Shown here one piece after another: positions 45,817 to 53,700 of a DNA stretch of 64,000 bases. Below the pieces are notes generated by a model. That model was not told the origin of the DNA. It did not search any database and saw only the letters and a program-made list of their open reading frames with translations. Origin of the DNA: an uncultured Bacteroidales bacterium (lineage in GTDB: Bacteria > Bacteroidota > Bacteroidia > Bacteroidales > Bacteroidaceae). Position 1 is the first letter of the stretch. Each line of letters begins with the position of its first letter. Position numbers and translations under genes: made by a program. The stretch covers positions 27,668-91,667 of the forward strand of contig CACXLY010000003.1 in assembly GCA_902768605.1 (NCBI GenBank), written 5' to 3'.

Positions 45817-46004
45817 CTTGATGGGCTTGATGGGCTTAATGGGCTTTATGGGCTTAATGGGGCTAATAGGGCTAATAGGCTCCTAAGCCCATAAAACCCA
45901 TAAAGCCCATAAAGCCCATTAACCCCATAAAGCCCATTAACCCCATAAAGCCCATAAGGCTTATAAGGCCCATAAGGCCCATTAACCCCATTAACCCCAT
46001 TAAC
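45817..46004. repeat. Inverted nonamer array in the redox operon
   Basis: Seven direct CTTAATGGG-type nonamers (45817-45879) are followed by about 14 nonamers of the complementary word (CCATTAACC, CCATAAAGC; 45882-46004). The two arms can form a long hairpin just before the start of the TIM-barrel gene. Confidence 0.88.
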
Positions 46005-46006
46005 AA

Positions 46007-46912
46007 ATGCAACGACGCAATTTCCTATTAGGTTCTATGGCAGGTGCTGCGGCTGCAGCACTGACGCCTACCACATTGCTGGCATCTTGCGCCCCTAAGA
46101 AGGACGAGAAGAAAGCCACTACCCCACTCAACCTCTGCTTCCAGGAAGGCATCGCCATTGGCGACTCACTTCAGGAGAAACTCGACTACTGCGAGAGTCT
46201 CGGCGTGACAGGCTTCGAGGTGGGCGGACGCGGCTTGGCCGGACGTGTGGACGAGATAAACAATGCCCTCAAGGGACGTAACGTGCGCATGGCTGCCATC
46301 TGTGCAGGCTTCGACGGATTCATTCTGGCAGAGGACGGACAGAAGGACGCATTCGACCGCACGATGCGCGAAATCATTGAGGCTGCCGGCAAGATTAACT
46401 CTTGCGGTGTCATCATGGTGCCTGCCTTCAACGGTCAGCAACCTTGCCGCCCCCATACGATGGACACGCGCAACTATCTCTGCGAGCAGCTTCACGAATT
46501 GGGCGAGTTCGCAGTTCAATGCGGAACGACCGTTATCCTTGAACCCCTGAACCGCGGCGAGTGCTTCTATATGCGCTTGGTTGCCGACGCTGCTGCCATC
46601 GCTCGCGATGCCGACAGCAAGGGCGTGAAGTGCATGGGCGACTTCTGGCACATGCAGGAGGAGACATCCGACTATGCAGCCTTCATGGCTGCAGGCACGG
46701 AATACCTGCAGCACGTGCACATTGCCAGTCGTGGCCGTCGCAAGACACCAGGCGAGGACGGCGAGAAGGACAACTACCGCGATGGTTTCCGTGCGCTCAA
46801 GGAACTTGGCTATCAAGGTTTCGTCAGCTTCGAGTGCGGCTGCGAAGGCGACCGTGCAGTCGTGCTGCCCGCAGCAGTCGAACTGCTCCGCAAGCAGTGG
46901 GACGAAGCATAG
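46007..46912 (+). CDS. Tat-exported lipoprotein TIM-barrel (sugar isomerase/epimerase-like) protein
   Basis: The 301-residue protein begins MQRRNFLLGSMAGAAAAALT with a lipobox LLASC (Cys28), so it carries a Tat signal and a lipid anchor. The body is an AP-endonuclease-2-type TIM barrel with metal-site residues in TTVILEPLNRG, CMGDFWHMQEE, LQHVHIASRGRR and GFVSFECGCEG. Such proteins isomerise, epimerise or dehydrate sugars and inositols. It follows the Gfo/Idh/MocA gene after 198 bp of inverted nonamer repeat. The shared unusual export route links the two. The specific reaction is unknown. Confidence 0.92.
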   Translation: MQRRNFLLGSMAGAAAAALTPTTLLASCAPKKDEKKATTPLNLCFQEGIAIGDSLQEKLDYCESLGVTGFEVGGRGLAGRVDEINNALKGRNVRMAAICAGFDGFILAEDGQKDAFDRTMREIIEAAGKINSCGVIMVPAFNGQQPCRPHTMDTRNYLCEQLHELGEFAVQCGTTVILEPLNRGECFYMRLVADAAAIARDADSKGVKCMGDFWHMQEETSDYAAFMAAGTEYLQHVHIASRGRRKTPGEDGEKDNYRDGFRALKELGYQGFVSFECGCEGDRAVVLPAAVELLRKQWDEA

Positions 46913-46950
46913 CGTCCACCATCGTGTCAAAAGACACCTCGTGTCGCCCC

Positions 46951-47104
46951 ACAACACACGTCAAATCGAAGGACAACGCACGTCAAATCGAAGAACAACA
47001 CGCGATAAGTAGAAGGACAACACAAGGTAAGTCGAAGGATAACGCGCGATAAGTCGAAGGACAACACAGGGTAAGTCGAAGGACGACACAGGTTAAGACG
47101 AAGA
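46951..47104. repeat. 22-bp array G, seven units
   Basis: Seven contiguous 22-bp units from 46951, made of ACAACACAGG-like and TAAGTCGAAGG-like halves. It lies downstream of the Tat TIM-barrel gene and before its terminator. There are no spacers, so this is not a CRISPR. Confidence 0.9.
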
Positions 47105-47128
47105 ACCACTCAGGTTAAATAAACAAAT

Positions 47129-47162
47129 AAAGCACGTTAAGTTGAATGACTTAACGTGCTTT
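47129..47162 (+). terminator. Terminator hairpin after the Tat TIM-barrel gene
   Basis: AGCACGTTAAGT (47131-47142) pairs perfectly with ACTTAACGTGCT (47149-47160) over a six-base loop; A/T tracts flank both sides. It could act on both strands. Confidence 0.75.
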
Positions 47163-47193
47163 GTTTATATCCTTTACCATATAGGACACAAAA

Positions 47194-47218
47194 AAGCCTC
47201 CGACGAAATCGGAGGCTT
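47194..47218 (-). terminator. Terminator hairpin after the cohesin-like gene
   Basis: AAGCCTCCGA (47194-47203) pairs with TCGGAGGCTT (47209-47218) over a CGAAA loop. On the minus strand it is followed by a run of six Ts, a classic intrinsic terminator for the 47265-47960 gene. Confidence 0.85.
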
Positions 47219-47264
47219 AATGTTAATAGATATCTGTTAAGTTATCTTATTGGATAAGCAATTA

Positions 47265-47960
47265 TTACTTAACAGCAACCTTCTTACCGTTCTGGATGAA
47301 GATACCCTTCTGAGCCTTGCTAACGCGCTGGCCAGCTACGTTGTAAACGGGAGCGTTGGGATCGTCAGCGTTAACCTTGATGATGCCAGTGGGCTTGATA
47401 ACTTGAACCTTGAACTCAGCTGTCTTTGAAGAAGCGACAGAAGCGGTCTTGAAAGCACCATTACCAATACTGATGGACTTAACGGGAAGAACATAGTCAC
47501 CTTCAGCAACGCTTTCGTCAACTGTAATCTCAACGAATGCAACTACACCGTCATTACCGAGGAATGCGCAGGGTACCCACTCGTCTGCATCGTCGCGATA
47601 GCCGGGAACACCAGGAGCAACAGAAATCTGGCTCTTAGAAACCTCAACCTTGAACCAATCTGCCAATGTTCCGCCAGGATATTCAGAAGCAATACCTAAC
47701 TTCTCCTTGTCAGCACGCTCTTCGTTAACGGTAACCTTAGCTACGTCACCAGGAGTCTTGGGAACTGTGAAACCTTCGGGAACACCATTCCACTTGAATG
47801 CGAAACTTACAACGGGTTCAGCGTTCTTGAGGCTAATGGGGAGAGCCTTTGTTGCGCCTTGCTCAATCTGAAAGCCATCTTCTACATAGAGGATGTTCTC
47901 CTGTGCCATTGCTGCAGCACCGCACAGCATAGCAACCAATGTCATGTAAAACTTTTTCAT
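47265..47960 (-). CDS. Secreted cohesin-like-fold protein with the shared C-terminal tail
   Basis: The 231-residue product has a signal peptide (MKKFYMTLVAMLCGAAAMAQ) and a beta-sandwich (FQIEQGATKALPISLKNAEP, VSFAFKWNGVPEGF, VVAFVEITVDESVAEGDYVL) that resembles cohesin-type domains. It ends in VYNVAGQRVSKAQKGIFIQN with GKKVAVK, the same tail as the large glycosidases. The downstream gene on this strand's upstream side encodes a similar domain with dockerin repeats, 61 bp away, so the two are probably one operon. A strong rho-independent terminator follows at 47194-47218. The cohesin assignment rests on pattern only. Confidence 0.72.
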   Translation of the reverse strand: MKKFYMTLVAMLCGAAAMAQENILYVEDGFQIEQGATKALPISLKNAEPVVSFAFKWNGVPEGFTVPKTPGDVAKVTVNEERADKEKLGIASEYPGGTLADWFKVEVSKSQISVAPGVPGYRDDADEWVPCAFLGNDGVVAFVEITVDESVAEGDYVLPVKSISIGNGAFKTASVASSKTAEFKVQVIKPTGIIKVNADDPNAPVYNVAGQRVSKAQKGIFIQNGKKVAVK

Positions 47961-48021
47961 TGTTGTTTTAAATATTAAAGTTATTATTAAATTAATTTAT
48001 CCGTTTTGTTATAATGATTGA

Positions 48022-48714
48022 TTATTCATCAGCATCAGCCATAAGGTTCAGTACGTATGTAGCGTCAGCAATATCAATCTCGTTGTCACCATTTACGTCA
48101 ACTTCGGGATACTCAGTTACGTCACCTTCATCAGCCATTACGTTCAGGATATAGGTGTAGTCAGCGATGTCGACTTCACCGTCACCATTTGCGTCACCTT
48201 CTACAGCAACAGCACCTTCCTCGATAGTCCAAGTGAAAGAGTTGATAGCATAGTTGTGGATAGAAGTTGTGTTAGCTTCAACCATTGCAGCGTTCTTAAC
48301 CTCTACGACAACGTCGCCAGGAGTAGCGTCAGCAGCAACAGCAACCTGGAATGTAGCGATAGCACCATCAGAGCCAGTCATAACCTTACCGTCAGCACCT
48401 ACACAAGAGAAGGTAACGGTACCGTCTTCATTAGGAGTAGCAGTGAAAGTGGGAGCGAAATCTTCGGGATAGCGAGCGGGATCAATAGCTTCACTTCCTT
48501 CAACGAAAGTAACACCTTCGGGAAGAACAACGGTACATGTCCACTGCCAAATGCCAGCGTTACCGGTCTTCATGTTCAGGGTGAGGGTTGCGGTTTCACC
48601 AGTCTTACCTGCTGCACCAGCTGTTACATAAATCTGATAAGCGTCTTGCAAAGATGCCCACATTGCTGTCATCATAAAGAATGAAACCAGCGAAAGTAAA
48701 ATTCTCTTTTTCAT
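48022..48714 (-). CDS. Secreted cohesin-like plus dockerin type I protein
   Basis: The 230-residue product has a signal peptide (MKKRILLSLVSFFMMTAMWA), a beta-sandwich of cohesin type (TATLTLNMKTGNAGIWQWTC, TVVLPEGVTFVEG, IATFQVAVAADATPGDVVVE) and two dockerin-like calcium loops, GDANGDGEVDIADYTYILNV at about residue 173 and DVNGDNEIDIADATYVLNLM at about 205. Dockerins bind cohesins in cellulosomes; in Bacteroidetes their role is less clear. Codon use is plainer and more A/T-rich than in the neighbours, and a near-consensus promoter (TTTG, 19 bp, TAAATTTG) precedes it, suggesting strong expression. First gene of a two-gene operon. Confidence 0.82.
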   Translation of the reverse strand: MKKRILLSLVSFFMMTAMWASLQDAYQIYVTAGAAGKTGETATLTLNMKTGNAGIWQWTCTVVLPEGVTFVEGSEAIDPARYPEDFAPTFTATPNEDGTVTFSCVGADGKVMTGSDGAIATFQVAVAADATPGDVVVEVKNAAMVEANTTSIHNYAINSFTWTIEEGAVAVEGDANGDGEVDIADYTYILNVMADEGDVTEYPEVDVNGDNEIDIADATYVLNLMADADE

Positions 48715-49025
48715 AAAACTTAGTTTTTTGTGTTATTAAATGTTGTTTTAGTTGTTTTATACTTTTCTGCTGCAAATTTAGTGCTTTTTTCATAACCACC
48801 AAAACATTTTGGCTTTTTTTTTTCACTTTTCTCAAAAAAAGTTGGGTAAATTGAAGTAAAACCCTCGAAAAAGTCATTTTTTGAGCTTTTTTATGGTGGT
48901 TATTTGGTCATTTTACATCTTTTTAGGTTTTCTCTGGCGGTGGATGCACATTTGGCTCATCTTTTGGCCTGGAATTGGTGTCGAGTCTTCTCATATACAT
49001 TATATATATATAATATGTTGCGTGA
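48715..49025. other. 311-bp A/T-rich region between the dockerin gene and the J-domain gene
   Basis: It holds the promoter of the dockerin operon, an AACCACCA/TGGTGGTT inverted pair about 95 bp apart (48795 and 48894) and a TA dinucleotide run near 49000-49015. No gene is seen. Confidence 0.65.
48773..48803 (-). promoter_or_regulatory. Near-consensus promoter for the dockerin/cohesin-like operon
   Basis: On the minus strand TTTG (48800-48803), 19-bp spacer, TAAATTTG (48773-48780), 58 bp before the ATG at 48714. The best-formed promoter of the window together with 11473-11503. Confidence 0.7.
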
Positions 49026-49439
49026 TTAAATGCCTCTTGCTCTGAAGATGATGTCGCGGGCTTCGGTCACTTCGCGGAACCTCTTCTCAGCGGCTTCTCT
49101 GGCTGCTTCGCCTTGTGAGGCGACGCGGTCGGGGTGGTAGCGGAGTGCGAGTTGTCGGTATGCCTGCCGGACTTCTTCGTCTGTGGCTGTCTCGCTGACA
49201 TCGAGGGTGCGATATGCTTCTTGCAGTGTGACGTCGACGTAGGGCTGCCAGTCGCGCTCTTGTTTCTGATAGCCCGAGAAGTCGTCTGTGCCGTGGCGGA
49301 AGGTGAAGTGTATAGTGGGGCGGCGATACATGGAGTCGAACAGCCAGCCCAGCAGGAAGCCGAGGATGAGTCCTTTTCCTCCACCGATGCGCCAACCGAT
49401 GATGGCAAAGATGAGACGGAAGCTAAGCAGGCAGGACAT
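49026..49439 (-). CDS. Membrane-anchored J-domain protein
   Basis: The 137-residue protein has a hydrophobic N-terminus (FRLIFAIIGWRIGGGKGLIL) likely to insert in the membrane, a linker, and a C-terminal J domain (DVTLQEAYRTLDVSETATDE, ALRYHPDRVA with HPD at residues 102-104). It resembles DjlA-like co-chaperones that recruit DnaK to the membrane, but lacks the long central region of E. coli DjlA. It is downstream of the nuclease gene on the same strand with a 300-bp octamer repeat between them. Client proteins are unknown. Confidence 0.88.
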   Translation of the reverse strand: MSCLLSFRLIFAIIGWRIGGGKGLILGFLLGWLFDSMYRRPTIHFTFRHGTDDFSGYQKQERDWQPYVDVTLQEAYRTLDVSETATDEEVRQAYRQLALRYHPDRVASQGEAAREAAEKRFREVTEARDIIFRARGI

Positions 49440-49444
49440 ATTCT

Positions 49445-49748
49445 AATATTGAAAATTGAAGATTGATGATTGAAAATTGAAGATTGAATATTGAAAATTG
49501 AAGATTGAAGATTGAAAGGATTGAAGATTGAATATTGAAAATTGAAGATTGAAGATTGAAAGGATTGAATGTCGATGATTGAAAATTGAAGATTGAAGAT
49601 TGAAAGGATTGAATGTTGATGATTGAAAATTGAAGATTGAAGATTGAAAGGATTGAAGATTGAATATTGAAAATTGAAGATTGAATATTGAAAATTGAAG
49701 ATTGAAGATTGAAAGGATTGAATGTCGATGATTGAAAATTGATGATTT
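49445..49748. repeat. Octamer array of about 300 bp
   Basis: About 37 units of the ATTGAAGA/ATTGAAAA type, with a GAAAGGATTGAATG higher-order motif. It fills the gap between the nuclease and J-domain genes. Confidence 0.9.
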
Positions 49749-49756
49749 GAGAGTTG

Positions 49757-50608
49757 TCACAGTGTTTGCCTCAGCTTCTCGGAGAGGTCTGCTACGGGGA
49801 CGACTTCGTACTCTCCGTCTTTGAGCCAGATGATGCGACGGGAGACGATGGGGAGTCCGATGTCCTGGAGCATGAGGGCGTAAAGGCTAAGCTGTATGGT
49901 GTAGAGCGAGAGGTCTTCCTCGGTCATATCTGCGAAGGGTGCGTTGAGCACGCGTCCGTACTTGCGGTTGTAGTCGTTGGAGAGGCTGGCGTTTGTCTTG
50001 TAGTCGAGGATGACGAATCCTTGGGGCTGTCCGTCGCTGCCGTCGTTGTAGTAGAGCATATCGAAGGTGCCCGCGATCTGTTCCTTGAGGTTCCGCTCCT
50101 GGCAGGGGTTCTTGCCGCTGTAGACTCTTGCTTCGTTGAGGACGAGATGCATACTGGCGGGCATTTCGTTCATGAACATGACGATTGCCTCTTCCTTTGG
50201 ATGTATGGGTGCGAGGAAACGGTACTCGGGCATATACTGGGCCTGTATGGAGGGGCAAATGCGCTCGGGCATTCCTGCGCGGAGATAGCCGAGGCTTTCT
50301 CCGTAGGCGTGCGTCTTGGTGCCGAGTGTCGTGGCGCGGAAGGAGTTCTGCCGCCACTGCTGTATCCAGTGCTCGGGTGTCTGGCCGTGCTTTCTGGCGT
50401 AGCGCATGGCCTGCCATTGCTCGTCGAACGGTTCGCGGACGAAGCGATGGGTGACGTTGGAGACGGAGGGCAACGCCTGCCCATGCAGCAGGTAGCGATG
50501 CCCTTCCTCGTAGAAATCGAGGTCGTCGAACTCCTGGAGGACTTTGCATCGGGCTTCGGCCACGACAGCAGGCTCGCCGGGAATGGTGAAGAAGTTTTCT
50601 GGGGACAT
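49757..50608 (-). CDS. PD-(D/E)XK nuclease-superfamily protein
   Basis: I place the start at the ATG at 50608 (MSPENFFTIPGEPAVVAEAR), giving 283 residues; an open extension upstream is translated 22-bp repeat and is not protein-like. The core carries EEGHRYLLHGQALPSVSNVT, THAYGESLGY, and the nuclease motif EQIAGTFDMLYYNDGS ... GFVILDYKTN with the D and D-x-K catalytic residues. This is the RecB/AddB/Cas4-like fold often found in exonucleases and phage recombination proteins. The length suits a stand-alone single-domain enzyme. The partner system is unknown; no phage or CRISPR genes are near. Confidence 0.82.
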   Translation of the reverse strand: MSPENFFTIPGEPAVVAEARCKVLQEFDDLDFYEEGHRYLLHGQALPSVSNVTHRFVREPFDEQWQAMRYARKHGQTPEHWIQQWRQNSFRATTLGTKTHAYGESLGYLRAGMPERICPSIQAQYMPEYRFLAPIHPKEEAIVMFMNEMPASMHLVLNEARVYSGKNPCQERNLKEQIAGTFDMLYYNDGSDGQPQGFVILDYKTNASLSNDYNRKYGRVLNAPFADMTEEDLSLYTIQLSLYALMLQDIGLPIVSRRIIWLKDGEYEVVPVADLSEKLRQTL

Positions 50609-50649
50609 TATGCTTTGAATGTTGAAGGTTAACAGTTGTAGTTTCTTCT

Positions 50650-50759
50650 CCCTCGTGAGGGGTTGTTTTTTCCTTGCTGTGGGAAAGGCTCTTCCTTGCT
50701 GTGGGAAAAGCCTTTCCTTGCTGTGGCGTTGGCGTTTCCTTGCTGTGGCGTCGAACGGC
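50650..50759. repeat. 22-bp array H, five units against the SGNH stop
   Basis: Units start at 50650, 50672, 50694, 50716 and 50738. Four share CCTTGCTGTGG, followed by GAAAGGCTCTT, GAAAAGCCTTT, CGTTGGCGTTT or CGTCGAACGGC; the first has CCCTCGTGAGG. It ends 1 bp before the SGNH stop codon and shares both half-words with array A. Confidence 0.9.
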
Positions 50760-50760
50760 G

Positions 50761-53700
50761 TCACTTGACGGCGATTTTCTTGCCGTCGATGATGTTCACC
50801 CCTTTTTGCACTCTGGCGAGGCGTTGTCCGGAGAGGTTGTAGATGGCGGCACTGAGGTCGTCGAGGCCTCTCGGGTCGGTGAGGGTCTGCAGGTCTCTGT
50901 ATTCGTCGAGTCCCTTCAGGTCGATGATGCCCGTCTCGTCGTCGTCGGAGAGTGGCAGCCCGACGAGTGCGTCGTCGAAGGTGGGCCGGAACTCGGAGAC
51001 CTGTATGACGCCGGTGCCGCCGCCCTTACGGGCCGTGATGACCCACTTGAAGCTTTGGTAGGCCTTTGCCGTCTCGGCGGGGAGGGTGTAGGTATAGGTC
51101 GTGAAGTTGACGTCTCTCAATTTCGAGTCGTTGCTGACCGTAGCGATGACTTCCCACGACGGGTCGTCCAGGCCGGGATTGCTGTCGGATGTGGAGCCGT
51201 AAAGTGTCCAGGCCTTCGGGTTGCGGCCGGTGTACTGGGCATTGTCGTTGGCGGTGGTGATGGTGTAACCGGTGACGTAGATGGGCAGCGAGGCATGGAA
51301 GATGTTGTAGATGCTGTTGCCGTCTCCGCCGTTGAGGCACCACTTCGTGGCGGTGTTGCCATCGACGAGCTTGTCGTAGTCCTCGCCCGAGCCGAAGCCT
51401 GCTGTGCCCTCGTCGGGGATGAAGAATACGTCGGCGCTTGCCCGCTCGTACTGCTTGGTCCTGGCTGTGCCGTAGTGGAGCTTGTTGGTGCTTTGCGCGA
51501 GGTTGTCCATGGCGTAGATGCCGCCCAGGGGCGCGTATATCTCGAGGCTGGACTTCAGCATGCGTCCGTTGCAGACTGCCGTGATCTCCTCGGGCGTCAT
51601 GCCAGAGCGCCAGAAGCTCAACTCGCTGACCTCGCGGCTGTTTGCGTCGTCGCCGACCGAGACGAACGCGATCTTCGAGAGACGCTCCCCTATCTCGCCG
51701 GCCTTCGCCTTGTCAACATAGAGAATGGTGCGGCGCTGGGCGTAGTAGCTGGTCAGCGTGATGTTGTGCCATGCGTCGTCGTTGATCTTCGCGGTCGATG
51801 TGATGGTGGAGCCGGAGGGTGCGGTGTAGGTGACGGTGCCGTCGGCATTGACTCGGACCACTGCCTCGTCGAGGGAAACGGCCTGAGCGAGTGAGAAGGC
51901 CTGTCCCTCCGTGCCCTTGAGGCGGACGGTAATGGTGAAGGGGTGCACCGTCTCCTCAGGCTCGAAGTAAATCCTCTTGCCTGCCTCGACGGTCATACTC
52001 TTCGACTGGTTGCGCACGGGCTGTGGCTTGCCGGCCTTGATGGCGTCGTAGAGCGACGGCACCATGGCATACATGAACTCTGCATGGCCTGCGGTGTTCT
52101 GGTGATAGGTGTCGGAGACGTAGCCGTCGGCCCACTGGCCGTTGCCCTTGTCGATAGCGCCGAGCACGTTTGTCGAGGCGACGTCCCACTCGTGAATGAG
52201 CAGGTTGAGCTGCTTGACGTAGTAGTAGTCGTCGCTATTGTAGTCGCTGCGCGTGTAGTTGTTCATCACCATCGGTATCTTCCCGTCGGCGCGTACCTTG
52301 CGGATTAACGTCAGCATGTTGTCACGCCACTGGTTGAAGACGGCCTGCTGATTGCTGGCGCCGTGGATGCCTTCGTTTCCGAGGGAGAGGCCGAAGATGA
52401 CGTAGCGCCCGAAGTCGCGGATGAGGTCGTCGTAGCGCTTGAGAAGGTCGTTGGTCGTGTTGCCGCCGATGGAGACGTTGGATGTGTAGAAGGGCGTCTC
52501 GCTCCTACCCTCGCGGTGGCGGGCTATGAGCTGCTGTCCGTAGAGGTAACGGTAGCCCTTGTAGTCCGTGGCGCCCTGGCCGTTGGCCACCGACGAGCCG
52601 AAGACGCTGATGCGATTCTCGTCGATGGGGGCCGCGATGTCGTACACCATGTCCTTCATGTTGACGGTGATGGTGTACGTTCCTGCATTCTGATAGATGT
52701 TCTCCACGTTCTGTCCCTTCTCCGTTTCGCCGAGGACGTATCGCGTGTCAGCATCCTTCAGGCGCTTGATGGCGAGGGCGTCGTCGTTGTTCAGGGCAAA
52801 GTACATCGTCTTATCGACCCACTGCTGCGAAGCCGTCTCCCGGAGGGTCACCTCTCCCTCGAAGACGCCGCCTCCCTTGTAGGGAATGACGGGACTGCCT
52901 GCGCCCATGTTGCCGCGGACGTACATCGTGACGGGCAGGACGGTGACGAGGCGGTTGCCCGTATCGACGGTGATGCGGGCCACACAGCCCTCAGCAACCG
53001 CGAACGGCGTGCTGCCCTCGGTGCTGAAGGTGCCATCGCCATTGCTGGAGAGCGTCACCGCTTCGCCGTCGGCTGTGCCTGTCAGGGTAAACGTGCCGGC
53101 ATCGAGACGGGCATACGCCTCGTAGTGGTTGGCGTCGAGAGCCTTGAAGGTCACGTCCTCGGCGTTGTCACTGAGCGACAACATACTGAACTCGAGGGGT
53201 TCTTCGGGGCGTGTGCCGCCCTCGTACTCCTCCACGCGCATCGCGCTGATGTGCGCCATGCCGAAGACGCGCTGGTAAGTGATGAAGATGTTGCCGTCCT
53301 TGTCGGGATAGAGGTAGTCGGTCTGCAGGATGTTGCGCAGGTTGCCGTGATAGCCCTCGCCGCCGATGTCGGAGCCAGAGGTGGTCTGACCGCCCGTCCA
53401 GGTGCGTTGTCCCTTAAAGGTGTAGAGGGTCGCGCGGTTGTCGGTGTGATTGCGCGTGCCGTAGATGTAGAAGCGATAGCAATGGGCTGTGTTGAGCTTG
53501 CCGAGCTTGAAGGAACGCACATCGCCATTGTCGATGAAGACATAGTCCTCGGTTGCAGTCTTGATGGCGAGGTCGCCCAGGTCGTCCGCCGAGGGGTCAT
53601 TGTTGCCGCCGGCATCGATGCCGTTGGTATAGGTCTTTACCACGACGGTGAAACGTGCTCCGGTCGAGGTGCCTTCGCTATTCTTGACAGCGACAATCTT

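Larger units (their letters stand above)
46913..47264. other. 352-bp convergent intergenic region
   Basis: It contains 22-bp array G and two opposed terminator hairpins (47131-47160 and 47194-47218). Confidence 0.8.

Noticed and set aside
42369..47104. CRISPR-like appearance of arrays F and G
   Set aside because: The units are contiguous with no spacers between them and no cas genes are nearby.
50609..50764. A 52-codon N-terminal extension of the nuclease gene
   Set aside because: It is 22-bp array H read in one frame and overlaps the end of the SGNH gene.
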